Positions 12,510 through 22,850 of a stretch of DNA of 64,000 nucleotides are shown in pieces. This DNA is from Cornus controversa (taxonomy: Eukaryota > Streptophyta > Magnoliopsida > Cornales > Cornaceae). A program made the position numbers and the translations under genes. Under the pieces are notes generated by a model, which worked only from the letters and a program-made list of their open reading frames with translations, was not told the DNA's origin and searched no databases. The stretch's first letter is position 1. Each line of letters begins with the position of its first letter. The stretch lies in contig CM048849.1 of the NCBI GenBank assembly GCA_026545225.1, positions 8,458,041 to 8,522,040 on the forward strand, in the 5' to 3' direction.

Positions 12510-14560
12510 AGTTTGTAAATTCATGTATTTGATTATCAAATTCACCTAAATTCAAACCTAGTCAAAGGTGTAAGTGAATTATAACTAACACACATTTAAA
12601 TTAAACATTATTGCAATAGATTCCTATCATGATTTAACATTGTGATTTAGCACACGTATTTTTCGCTTCTTTCACTTATTTGCCTAATTAGTGAGATTGA
12701 TAATATGGGCATGTCCAACTTAAGTTGGAACTTAATATCTGATAACGAACAAATCGTAAATGAATACATAGACATTGTGTTTGTCCAACTCTAGCTTATT
12801 TGAGTTATAACAAGTATTATTGAGCTCAAAACTAAGATATATAATCTTATCTTAGTTACCAAAAATATTCAATGACAGTTGTGGTCATAATTTTTTTTGT
12901 CTCACAAAAAAATAGATACACACACACCCATATATGTCTATGCCAAAACTCACTCCATGTTCTTTTTGCATCTCTCTTTGTATCCTAAATTTCTAAGGCA
13001 GGCTCAATGTGTGTAAAATTGTACAATTAATCTTTTTCATTTTAAACAATCTACCCTCTGTCCATTCATAAATTCTGTATTGAATCTATCGATTACTGGT
13101 AGTATTTCTAGCTTTTTTTAGTATTAGTTTCTTTATGATTTGCAGCAAAATAACTTAATGTATAATTAAAGGATGAAAAATATTTATAATTAAAGGATGA
13201 AAAATACAAAGAAATTAAGGTGAGAAAATTCAAAAGAGAGAGGTAACTATACAATGTGTGAGGAACTGAAGAAAGAATTAAAAATCAGCTGGATACAAAT
13301 AACTAAACAAATGTAGTATCTTATTTGTAAATAAGTAAACAAATGCAGTATCTGGTGTGTGCTGGCAGCTTGGCATACCTCGGTACGAGAGTTGCACCGG
13401 TAGCGGTGACCGCATGTGGTGTGTGCCGGAGGGACGACAGAAGCACAAGAGTTTCAGCGGTAACCGTAGATGGTGTGTGCCGACAACTTGATGTGGATGG
13501 ACTTGATGGTGTATCCTCAGTCGCCATGTTTGTGTGTGAGAGAGAGAAAATGAGAGGGAGAGAATGAAAGTGGTGTGGACGGGAGTTGCAGTGGATTCAC
13601 CTTGAAGACTCCAAGAAGAAAAAAAAACAAGGTAGGAGGAAGAGTGTTATCGGTTGAGTGATGTATAAAGAGAGGAAAGTGGCATGGGCGATTGCGTGAG
13701 AAAGTAAATGTAGAGATCGAGTGATTGAGTGATGTAGAAATAGAGCCATACGTGGGAGAGAGAAAATGATTGAGTGATGCATAGACAGTCTCAAATTAAT
13801 AATGATATACATCAAAGAGTTCAAAACTGGCTTCACCTCCATTGATAATGTGTACATCAGGTTCAATTTAATGGCTTTCTCTCTCTCTCCTTTGAGTGCA
13901 CAGTTATAATTTGCTTACAACAAATAACTAAGACCTCTCATATAAGTTATTCTCAGCCACGTACCACTTTAACTGGGGCCTACTTCTATGTATGCCACCC
14001 CCAAATCCTTTGTACACCAAAAGATAGATAAATCCAATGGTGATAGATAGATATATATATAGATCATAGCTTCAGAACTTGGCCCTTCTTCTTCCTTTCC
14101 TTAGGTTTGAAGTCGCAAAGCAGTGAATCATCCCCTTTCAAGATGATTATGAGTCATAATCAACACCGTCCATTACCATCATCTGAACCGGTAGTTTGAT
14201 GGTGGTGGCTCCACATATAGTAAGAGCTCCGGAGCTAAAGAGATTGTGGTGGTCTAATCCATCACTGTGAACAATACATACCATTGTGATGATGCTGATG
14301 TTGTTGTAAGGACTCTGCAGCCTTTTGACACCACTCCCGCTGTTACAACCCACACCCCTTTCAAATCCCCAGGTAAGCTATTTTCTAGCATTTCAAGTTA
14401 AACCAAAGCAAAAATCACTTCTTTTATACTATATATATAGGTTAAAACTTTTTTGGTTAGGGAAAAATAAAAATGAGAGAGAGGAGAGAGGGAGTAGTAA
14501 TACTGTAATTATAAAGTGGTTTCTGAAGATGTGATTTTTGTGTGTGTAATAAAAGGAATG
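12510..14560. other. Interior of Helitron 2 not shared with Helitron 1
   Basis: About 2 kb lies between the truncated RepHel relic and the captured CML fragment with no gene that I can name. It includes a GC-richer patch (13360-13560) with repeated GTGTGTGCCG-type units, which may be another captured genic fragment, and purine-rich AGAGAG stretches (13540-13760). It does not align by eye with 2065-5280 of Helitron 1. Confidence 0.5.
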
Positions 14561-14663
14561 GCGACAACTTTGGTGAAGTAGCTGTGGGCTTCGGTTGGTA
14601 ACCGACAGTGGATTGGTTAGTGGTGATTCATGGGTCTACTATTTTCGTGGTAACCGACAGTAG

Positions 14664-17453
14664 GTGTTCCGGTCTTGGGTGGAAGGTGGTGGCTCACAGT
14701 TGAGCTTGAGCATTAGCTTTCGATTTTGTTTATATATGGAACACAGGCTGCTCCAACGGTGGCCCTGCATTAAGAAAATTTTCGATCATTTGACCGAAAC
14801 AATGACGGCAGCCTCACACAGCTTGAGCTGGGATCACTATTACGGTCACTGGGCCTAAAATCAAGTCCAGATCAAATCAAAAACCTGATACAGAAAGCTG
14901 ACACCAACAACAATGGCCTCATCAAATTCTCAGAGTTTATGGCGCTTGATGAGTGTAGAATAGTGGATGTTTGTCGTTACTTTTCTACACTTCGTACAAA
15001 AAATAATAAAACCTGCAAAAACTTTACTGAAAACTGTATAGTAGTAAGCAGGGTCGAACCACTCTCAAGTGAGATTTTGAATGAGCTCAAATTCACACAC
15101 TAATTTATGGAATAAAAATTATTTTTTTAAAAACATTTTTTATTTTGGAATTATAATGAATAAATGAAACTATAATAATAAAATAAATCTCAAGGGAAGG
15201 GAATCCACCACCATGAATCCACATAAATAAATTTTCTAATATTCTTATTTAGTTTTTCCTACAATAATCAATACACTTCACCAATCCAATTAGAACTTAG
15301 AAAGATGAAGGAAAATATGAAATAAAAAAGAATGACTTGATTATATATAAGAGAGACATTTCTTTACTTAATCGGATGCACATTGACTAGGTAAATAGAG
15401 GTAGTCATTCTTCGAATTACCATTATTTGGCAAACACGAAGAATCCTTCCTCTAATTTTAGAAAATAAAAATCCAGAATAGAAGAGTAGAAGAATGCTCT
15501 TAGGAGGAAAAATTTAATAAGAAAATAAAATAACTTACTTATATTTCATCATAATGGCTTCATCACTCCCTTGAGAATTGTGTTTATAAGAAAAAGAAAA
15601 TGAATACAAAAAAAATATATTTACAACCACACTTTATTTTTTTCTATAATTTCTAACCCCCTTCACCATCCCCTAAGACCCCCTATTTATAGAGTTAATG
15701 GGGAATGGTTTAGGTGGGAAAAATTTAAAATACAAATTTCAAAAACAAAAATACAAAATACAAAATTTAAAATACAAAATTTTGAATTTAAATATCTAAT
15801 ATTTGATCTCCATATCTTTAATTTGAATTCTGGACTGCAGACGTGGCCGTGCAAAAAAGTATTTTGCAAAGTTTTGAACTTGAGACCTCTTGTGAAGTAG
15901 ATTGCACAGAATACCATCTCTCCTACAATTCTTTGACGAGTGTAGATTATTGGATGTTTGTCGTTACTTTTCTACACTTCATACAAAAATAATAAAACCT
16001 GCAAAAACTTTACTAAAAACTGTATAGCAGTAAGCAGGGTCGAACCACTCTTAAGTGAGAATCAGTAACAAGTCTAAACTTCAAAACCTAAATCTCTTGA
16101 GATGAAAAATGAATATTTAAAAAATAAAATTCTGATTTTTTATTTAATAATAAAAACTAATATTAAATGTCTTAGATCAAATGATGGGACAAATCTCAAG
16201 GAAAGAGAATTCACCACCATGGATCCATATAAATAAAGTTTTTTTTTATATTCTTATCTAGTTTTTCCTCCAATAACCAATACACTTCACCAATCCAATT
16301 AGAACTTAGAAAGATGAAGGAAAATATGGAATAAAAAAGAATGACTTGATTATATATGAGAGAGACATTTCTTTACTTAATCTGATGCACATTGACTAGG
16401 TAAATAGAGGTAGGCATTCTTCGAATTACCATTATTTGGCAAACACGAAGAATCATTCCTCTAATTTTAGAAAATAAAATCTAGAATAGAAGAGTAGAAG
16501 AATGCTCTTGGGAGGAAAAAGTAGACAAGAAAATAAAACAACTTACCTATACTTCAGCCATGGTGGCTTCATCACTCCCTTGAGAAGGATGTTTACGCTT
16601 GCATATTAATAGAAAACAAACAAATAGAAATGAAACTACTACTCATCATTGAATCAATAAAACAATTACACTATTTTTTTCTATAATTTTTCTATAATTT
16701 CTAACCCCCTTCACCATCCCCTAAGACCCCCTATTTATAGAGTTAAAGGGGAATGGTTTAGGTGGGAAATATTTAAAATACAAAATTCAAAAACAAAAAT
16801 TCAAAATACAAAATTTGAAATACAAAACTCAAAAACAAAAATTCAAAATACAAAATTTTGAATTTAAATATCTAATATTTGATCTTCATATCTTTAATTT
16901 GAATTCTGGACTGCAGACGTGGCCGTGCAAAAAAGTATTTTACAAAGTTTTGAACTTGAGATCTCTTGTGAAGTAGATTGCACAGAATATCATCTCTCCT
17001 ACAATTCTTTTGATGTTTATCTTTGGCTATATATATCCTTTTTAGGCCTTTTCTGCTGCTTTTCTTCTTATTTGGAAATCAACCCCTATAAAACACAAAA
17101 TGCAAAGATAAGAATATTTAAATAAAGTAAAAGAGTAATTAAAGACTTATTTTGAGATTTAAAATAACATATTTTGTACACTTATCACTAGTGTCGCGCG
17201 GAGCTTCTCTCGACAAAATCACCATACCGAGGAACAACTGCATTAACTGTTTAGGATGTTTGACAGAGATGGAAATGGGAACATTATAGCTGCACTGTTG
17301 GCTCATTCCATGGCCAAGCTTGAACATGCTCTGACGGTGGATGAGCTCACTGGAATGATCCGCTAGGCCGACACTGACAGCGATGGCCGGATTAGCTTTC
17401 AGGAGTTATCTCAGGCCATGACTTCAGCTGCTTTTGACAATTCTTATGTTTAA
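14664..17453 (+). pseudogene. Captured calmodulin-like (CML) gene fragment, copy 2
   Basis: Fuller copy of the captured Ca2+-sensor gene, split by an insertion at 14947-17187. Before the insertion, EF1 reads FDRNNDGSLTQLELGSLLRS and EF2 contains ADTNNNGLIKFSEF. After it, EF3 reads FDRDGNGNIIAALLAHSMAK and EF4 reads ADTDSDGRISFQEL, ending AFDNSYV-stop (17451-17453). One in-frame TAG precedes EF4, and a frame change separates the ATG at 14664 from EF1. The EF3 loop has lost its usual final glutamate (AAL for AAE). The order EF1 to EF4 and the C-terminal ending resemble plant intronless CML genes. The fragment lies antisense to the Helitron gene. Confidence 0.82.
14947..17187. mobile_element. 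Unclassified 2.24-kb insertion with TIRs and internal tandem copy
   Basis: Comparison with the uninterrupted CML fragment of Helitron 1 gives the exact insertion site. The element starts TGATGAGTGTA and ends TACACTTATCA, imperfect inverted repeats of about 11 bp, with CT on both sides as the only visible target duplication. Inside are two head-to-tail copies of one sequence: 14950-15937, and 15938 onward, the second extending about 200 bp further to the end. Each begins with GTGTAGA..TTCTACAC-type short inverted repeats and a stretch containing AAGCAGGGTCGAACCAC. No coding capacity seen. The class is unknown to me. Confidence 0.65.
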
Positions 17454-17969
17454 GTAGTGTTAAGACCCATTATATGATATATGATATGGATTAACTTCAA
17501 AGAAGTGCAAAATCAAAATATACATGCAAAATAACCATTGAGTAAAAGTTGGAAGTGGAGTAAAAACCTCTCTCATGCCTTATCATGATTCATGAAATGA
17601 AACAGAGAGAGAACCCAAGCAAAATAACCAACCAATCCACATAGAAGAAAGACCCCAAGCAAAATAATGAAATGAAATAGAGAGAGATAAGAGGAGAGAG
17701 AAAAGAAATAAAAGAAATGAATGGGTGGGAGACTGATATAGAGATTGAGTGAGGGTAAGTGAAAGTTTAAATTTGAATTAAGGTAAGGGAAGGTTTAAAT
17801 TTGAATTTAGGTGGGAGTGAATCGTGACCGTTAATTGAAGATAGAGAGAGTAATTTCTGATTGTAGATAGGCATAGATATTTTGAACCGTCAGATGAATT
17901 TTTTAAATATTTTTGACCGTTAGATGATGATTTTTTTTGGGCAAAAAATTCAAACACTAACCTTAAATG

Positions 17970-18016
<47 letters not shown>

Positions 18017-18258
18017 CAATGTTTGTGTATATACATGAAAGTGTATGCATTTTGTGTTTTTATTTTTTTAAATAATGGTGGGCAATTTGGTCATTTCATA
18101 GGAGCATTTTTTTTAACATTAAAATATTGAAGGTATTAAGGTAAAAATCACACCAAAAAGTAAGCTGATTCGGTCAGAGGAGAAGTTAATGCACGATTTT
18201 TGAAAAGTTTCATCTGAGTATTATTAGGCCAAACCTCAAGGGTGGTTGTATTTAACCC

Positions 18259-18334
18259 AAAAATTAGTAAAAGCTTTTTTCAAATAGTTGAACAACAATC
18301 CCCTCCAAGCACAAGGTAAATAATGTTTTTTTAC
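18259..18334. other. Short flank between TIR elements
   Basis: AT-rich sequence linking the right end of the Mutator-like element to the next MITE. Nothing recognisable. Confidence 0.4.
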
Positions 18335-19181
18335 AGTAAAATGCAAAAAACCATCTACACTTTACCCATGTTTGCAAAAAAACCACTTAAACTTTTGTTA
18401 TTTGGGTGCAAATAACCATTTAATTATCAGATTTTGTGCAAAAGACCCCCTCTCCATCAATGAAAAAATAAAAATTCCAAAAATACCATTTGCCCCTAAG
18501 ATTTAAGTAAAATTGCATATATATTTTTATATTTTATATACATTTTAACACATTTATAAATTAAAAAATAAATTACTAATATTCTCTAAACTACATGACT
18601 ATTGACAATGAATTACATTTGTATTCAAACACGTCTTCTACCAAATTTCTCTTCTACTTCATAATAAATTAATGGTTAACATTGATAGTAAATTAGATTT
18701 TTTTTATTTTTAAATACAAATAAACGAATCTATACTATATATATTATAATCCTAAATTGTTACATCTAATTCTTGAACTTACATATGTTTATTGCTTTAT
18801 TTTCCAACAATAGCATTTTTATTCTTTTTATATACATTTTTTTTGTAAAATCTTAATTTAACTATAAATTAAATATATCAAAAAGATTCATCAAAATCAC
18901 ATCTAAAATATGTTTAGTGAAATTTAAAAAATTACATTTAACTCCAAAAATTACGTTTATGGGTGGTTTATATATTTTTTATTGGTGCATTAAAATTCAT
19001 TATCTATAAAATTATTAGAGTAAAATGAAAAAAGAAAAAAAGAAATTTGACAATTTTCATTCAAGGGTAGTTTTGTAATTTTTTATTTTTGGTTGCATTT
19101 GTTGCCTATTTTATAAAATTTAGGGAGTTTTTTTGAACTTTTGAAAAATGAGTAAAGTTAATAAATTTTTTTGCATTTTAC
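18335..19181. mobile_element. MITE-like element with AGTAAAATGCAAAAAA ends
   Basis: The left end AGTAAAATGCAAAAAA is mirrored at the right as TTTTTTTGCATTTTACT, giving inverted ends of about 16 bp around about 840 bp of AT-rich non-coding sequence. The flanks are T-rich on both sides, so the target duplication cannot be called with certainty. It lies directly upstream of the presumed ARF1 promoter. Confidence 0.5.
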
Positions 19182-19289
19182 TTTTTTTTTTTTATTTAAA
19201 AAAAGTGTAACTTTGAGAAAAGCCTATTTTAACGGTAGCCATTAATTTACAAACTAGTTAGCGTAACGAACGATACACGTCCGTTTCTG

Positions 19290-19364
19290 ATGACACAGCT
19301 TATACATGATTTTTTATATACATATATTGGTACATGGATATAGATTAAAGAATACTATAGCCCC
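19290..19364 (+). promoter_or_regulatory. Presumed ARF1 core promoter
   Basis: A TATA-like run (TTTTTTATATACATATAT, about 19309-19326) precedes a pyrimidine-rich leader (CCCCTCTTCCTCTTCC, about 19361) by about 40 bp, the usual spacing to a plant transcription start. Inferred from position relative to the leader exon, not from a known element. Confidence 0.4.
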
Positions 19365-19460
19365 TCTTCCTCTTCCGAATCTGCACAGTGGTTCATCTGG
19401 TGGTGGTGGACGAATCGACAGCTACTCTTTCGATCACTGCGTTGCGTTCTTCTCTATAAA
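19365..19460 (+). other. Likely non-coding first exon (5' UTR) of ARF1
   Basis: A GC-richer, pyrimidine-rich leader ends at a GT donor (AAA|GTAAAA at 19461). Plant ARF1 genes commonly have an intron in the 5' UTR, and the coding part here starts right after an acceptor at about 28229 or 28235. The resulting intron of about 8.8 kb is enlarged by nested transposons. The native intron sequence seems to be 19461-20418 and 27937-28235. Only transcript data would confirm this exon. Confidence 0.45.
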
Positions 19461-20918
19461 GTAAAACATTCTTCTATTCTTTCATCGCCATGTTCACATG
19501 CATTTTTCTCTCATTCACAACTGCTTTTGAAACCCAAAGCTCTGCCTTTACATATATTCTATAGATCTGATCTGTATTCGTCTTCCCCATCCCCCATTTT
19601 CGACCTGATTTGTGATTCAATATATGATTTCTACCTGGTATCGCTTGTTTTTTTTTTATTTAAATTATTAGTCAGGTTTATTGTTCATTCAGTTCTATTT
19701 TGAATCTAAGATTTTTTTTTTTCTGGTTTGTAAAGTGCTCTAAAATGTGATTAAGGTTCAGATCGAAAATCTTAAGAGACTTGAACATGCTTTGACTTCA
19801 CACATGTAGGTGCTTTAACTAAGTTTTGGTGTAAAACATGAAATCACGCAAGAATTTGAACCATAATTGGTGTTGCATTTCACTTGTTGATGTGGACATC
19901 TTTTATCAGATTTTACTTGGATGGGATATAACTTGTTTTATTCATTCCTTGATTTGGTGTGTATTTTATTTTTCTCTCTACATCATACAAATCACGCCTA
20001 ACTTTTTCGAGGCGGGAACAACTCCGACGATGTGAATGTTGTATGTGTGGTGTTTTTTTTTTTAAATATCTAAAATTATGGGTATTATCAGGTAGATTTT
20101 TCGCTCATCATGAGTGAGTGTTATATACTCTATTGATCGGAAACATTCTCTAGCAATGTTTTGAAAGTATTCCAAAGCAACTGTGTAATTCCCAATGGTC
20201 CAAAGTCATCTGGTGTTCTTATTTGTTCTTGGTCAAATTTTTATTTTGATTTAAATGCTGCTTTCTTACTAAAATACGATTTTAGATGGTAATAAATGGC
20301 ATGACGGGGATAATTTAGTTGGGATAGGTTTTTCTCTTTTGTTAGTTAAGTTTGTATAGTAATAATTATCAAGGCATTAGGTTCTTATATAAATGTTATA
20401 CAATTTATATATTCTCACTAGGTCTACAATAGGGCGGGGGTGGGACGATTACCCTAAACACTACTTGTCCTGTTTAGTAAACTTTGTCCCATGCCTGTTA
20501 TGGGTTGCATGCTCTGATCCCAACTGCATCCATGTATAGAGCCCCATTTACTGAGACAAATCCTACTTTCGCACATTCATATATATATATAGAGAGAGAA
20601 ACAAATCTATATAAATATGTATATAGATACATAATGAAATACTTACCAATAAGAGAGAAAATAAGGCTGATTAGAAGAGAGATGCAGGTTTTGATGATGA
20701 GAAGGGAAGAAAAGGGTGCGTCTGTGTCGAATAATATGGCAGTGACTATCACTTGCTAAGCGTCAACAAACTTTGTGGAGGGAGGATTGATGAAGGGAAA
20801 AACAGACGAAGAGCAAGGAAAAGATGGTGAACTCGTCAGCAAACATAAGAGTGGCGAGGGAAATGAGGTGGTTGGGAGTGGTGAGAGATAGGGATGGCAA
20901 TTGGCTGGGTTTGGGGTG

Positions 20919-21240
20919 GGGGACCCCTTCAGTCATGCCCCGCCCCCCACTGTGTAGATAGTGGGGTGGGGGACCCCTTCAGTCATGCCCCGCCCCACTG
21001 TGTAGATAGTGTCCACTTTATACACTCTCCGTGCTCACGATTTTTAAAATGTGTTTGCACAATTAGAAGACATTTACATATATAAGTACCAACAACCTCT
21101 CCCTTCCAAGCGACATGGGACGTCACAATCACCCCTTCTTGAGACCTAGCATCCTCGCTAACCTGACCCTCGTGGGCTTGTGCACGTTCCCCCCATTTCT
21201 GGCTGGGAATTGGCTCTAATACCATTTGGGCTGGTGTCAT
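20919..21240 (-). mobile_element. LTR-element fragment with primer-binding site
   Basis: On the minus strand a tRNA-Met-type primer-binding motif TGGTATTAGAGCC (about 21210-21224) joins sequence containing TGTGACGTCCCATGTCGCTT, a recurrent LTR-end type in plants. A stretch of about 47 bp with GGGGGACCCCTTCAG is present twice in tandem (about 20918-21010). Family uncertain; fossil fragment abutting the Ty3/gypsy integrase relic. Confidence 0.4.
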
Positions 21241-21829
21241 TAGTTTGTGGGTGGAAAACAGTACTGAAATTCAATTGTGTTCCCAAAGCTTGTTGTGAAC
21301 TTTGCCAAAATTGTGAAGTTAAACAAGGATCTTGGTCTGACACGAAAAAAGAAGGTATGCCATGAAGACGCACCATCTCTTGCACACACAATCTGCTTAG
21401 TGTGTCTAAGGAATCAGTAGTTTGAACGGCAAGAAACTATGTTGATTTGGTAAGTCTATCCACAATCACCCATATTGAGTTGTGTCTACAAGAAGTTCTT
21501 GGCAATCTTGACATGAAATCCATAGTGATATGTTTTCCCTTCCACTCTGCCACAGGTAAAAGCTATAATAAACCTGCTGGTCTTTGGTGCTCCACCTTAA
21601 TATGTTGACAAGTGAGGCACATGGAAACGAAATTGGCAACATCCTTTTTCATACCATTCCACCAAAGTTGACGTTGTAGATCACGATACATTTTTGTGCT
21701 CCCTGGGTGGATAGAAAATTTTGAACGGTGTGCCTCACTAAGAATATCTTTCTTTAACTGTTCATCATTTAAAACAAAAAGTCTGCCCAAGAACCTTAAT
21801 CCTCCATCTGAGTGTAGCGTCTAACCCGC

Positions 21830-22850
21830 ATGTCCATCATCACTAACCAAACTCTCTTTAATGGTTTTTGTTTACACCCTAATGTGACACATGCCATATT
21901 ACGCCATTCACATAACCGATCAACCACAGGAATCTGCAATGCAACTGCTGTCAACAAGTGCTTTTAAAGATGGGAATCGACAATAATTGCTGTCAACATG
22001 TTTGATTTGGGATATGTGGTTGAGTGGACAGTAACTGCTGTCAACTTGTTTGAACCATTCTCAACTGCTTCTGGAGTTGTTTATAAACATAACAACATCA
22101 ATCACTACACCAAGATCAAATCTACCTTCAGAACAACGGGGAACTCTAGGACCCTCTCTCTGATCCAGCCATAATTAAACTAACTCCCCTTACACATAGA
22201 TAGCCTCGTCATCCCAGCCCTTGTTTGAATTCGGAATCCCGTAGACAAGACTTCTCTCATAGTTCCTAGGAATAAGGTAATCAAACCCCTCCTTATCATG
22301 TCATTGTTTCAACACAACATTACCAAAAAGCATGAGCAAGAGTCTATCACAAGTAGCGAAGACTTATTCATGAAAGGGGTCCAACACCAGCAAACATGTC
22401 TTATTGTCTTTTTTTTTTTATTTTTATCTTTCATGTATCTTTGGCCTTTGTTCTTTAGATTCTACTTGAGTAGTCTAGAATTTCAGCTTCTATCCAGTGG
22501 TCTAGAAACTTAGTTCCGATGATTTTACTTTGTAATCTGTCATGTAATATCAATGGAATTCACCTTAAATTCCTATGTCTTTTCATATGCCAATACATTT
22601 TATTCACACTATCATTATCAACCTGTCACATATCACTTTCCATCTCAACATCCCAATTAGGCACCCTTAAGTCCTTGGTATCAAGGCAATGCCAATCTAA
22701 AAGGAGGGACTTCCCTTGCATCCTTACAATCGTCTGATTATTAACACCACTATTTCAACAGGCTGACTCAAGTCACGGCCAACTCAAGGGAATATGGCTC
22801 CACACAGAGCTCGAGTCCGGGTCAAGGACTCTGGCACACCCAAGCACAAA
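21830..22850. mobile_element. LTR-like fragment interrupting the Ty3/gypsy fossil
   Basis: About 1 kb of non-coding sequence separates the integrase zinc-finger relic from the RNase H relic. It contains a polyadenylation-type LTR stretch (TTTGTAATCTGTCATGTAAT, about 22530) followed by a primer-site-like TTGGTATCAAGGCAATGCC (about 22675) on the + strand. Probably an LTR end plus leader of a different element. The boundaries are not resolved. Confidence 0.3.

Larger units (their letters stand above)
9505..17975 (-). mobile_element. Helitron 2 (decayed, same family as Helitron 1)
   Basis: Reads on the minus strand. Its 3' end is GGCACGGGCAATACACTAG followed by T (CTAG at 9505-9508), the canonical CTRR|T end. 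Its 5' end near 17975 shares TTACATTTAAGGTTAGTG with the 5' end of Helitron 1 but is embedded in a (TA)n tract (17972-18013). It carries a C-terminal RepHel relic, a captured CML fragment matching that of Helitron 1, and a 2.24-kb insertion. The endonuclease half of RepHel is missing and replaced by unrelated sequence (about 12510-14560). It lies inside the (TA)n interior of a Mutator-like element, so it inserted independently of Helitron 1. Confidence 0.78.
8509..18258. mobile_element. Mutator-like TIR element split by Helitron 2
   Basis: The two ends are inverted repeats. The left starts GGGATACAATGACC and includes GAGGTTTGGCCTAATTACAC. The right, read on the other strand, starts GGGTTAAATACAACC and includes GAGGTTTGGCCTAATAATAC. 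A block around TTTTCAAAAATCGT also matches on both sides. The flanks AAAAATTAA (8500-8508) and AAAAATTAG (18259-18267) match at 8 of 9 positions, as expected for a Mutator-type 9-bp target duplication. Without the Helitron (9505 to about 17975) the element would be about 1.28 kb. No transposase was seen, so it is probably non-autonomous. Its interior holds a second (TA)n tract (about 8796-8826) and an unrecognised stretch near 8851-9093. Confidence 0.7.

Noticed and set aside
960-17975. One giant inverted duplication (palindrome)
   Set aside because: The arms are two Helitrons with different internal deletions, and the right one lies inside a Mutator-like element with its own target duplication. 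Two insertions explain it better.
20484-20759. Overlapping open frames on both strands
   Set aside because: They cover a (TA)n/(GA)n-rich stretch of the outer hAT-like element. No domain and poor coding character.
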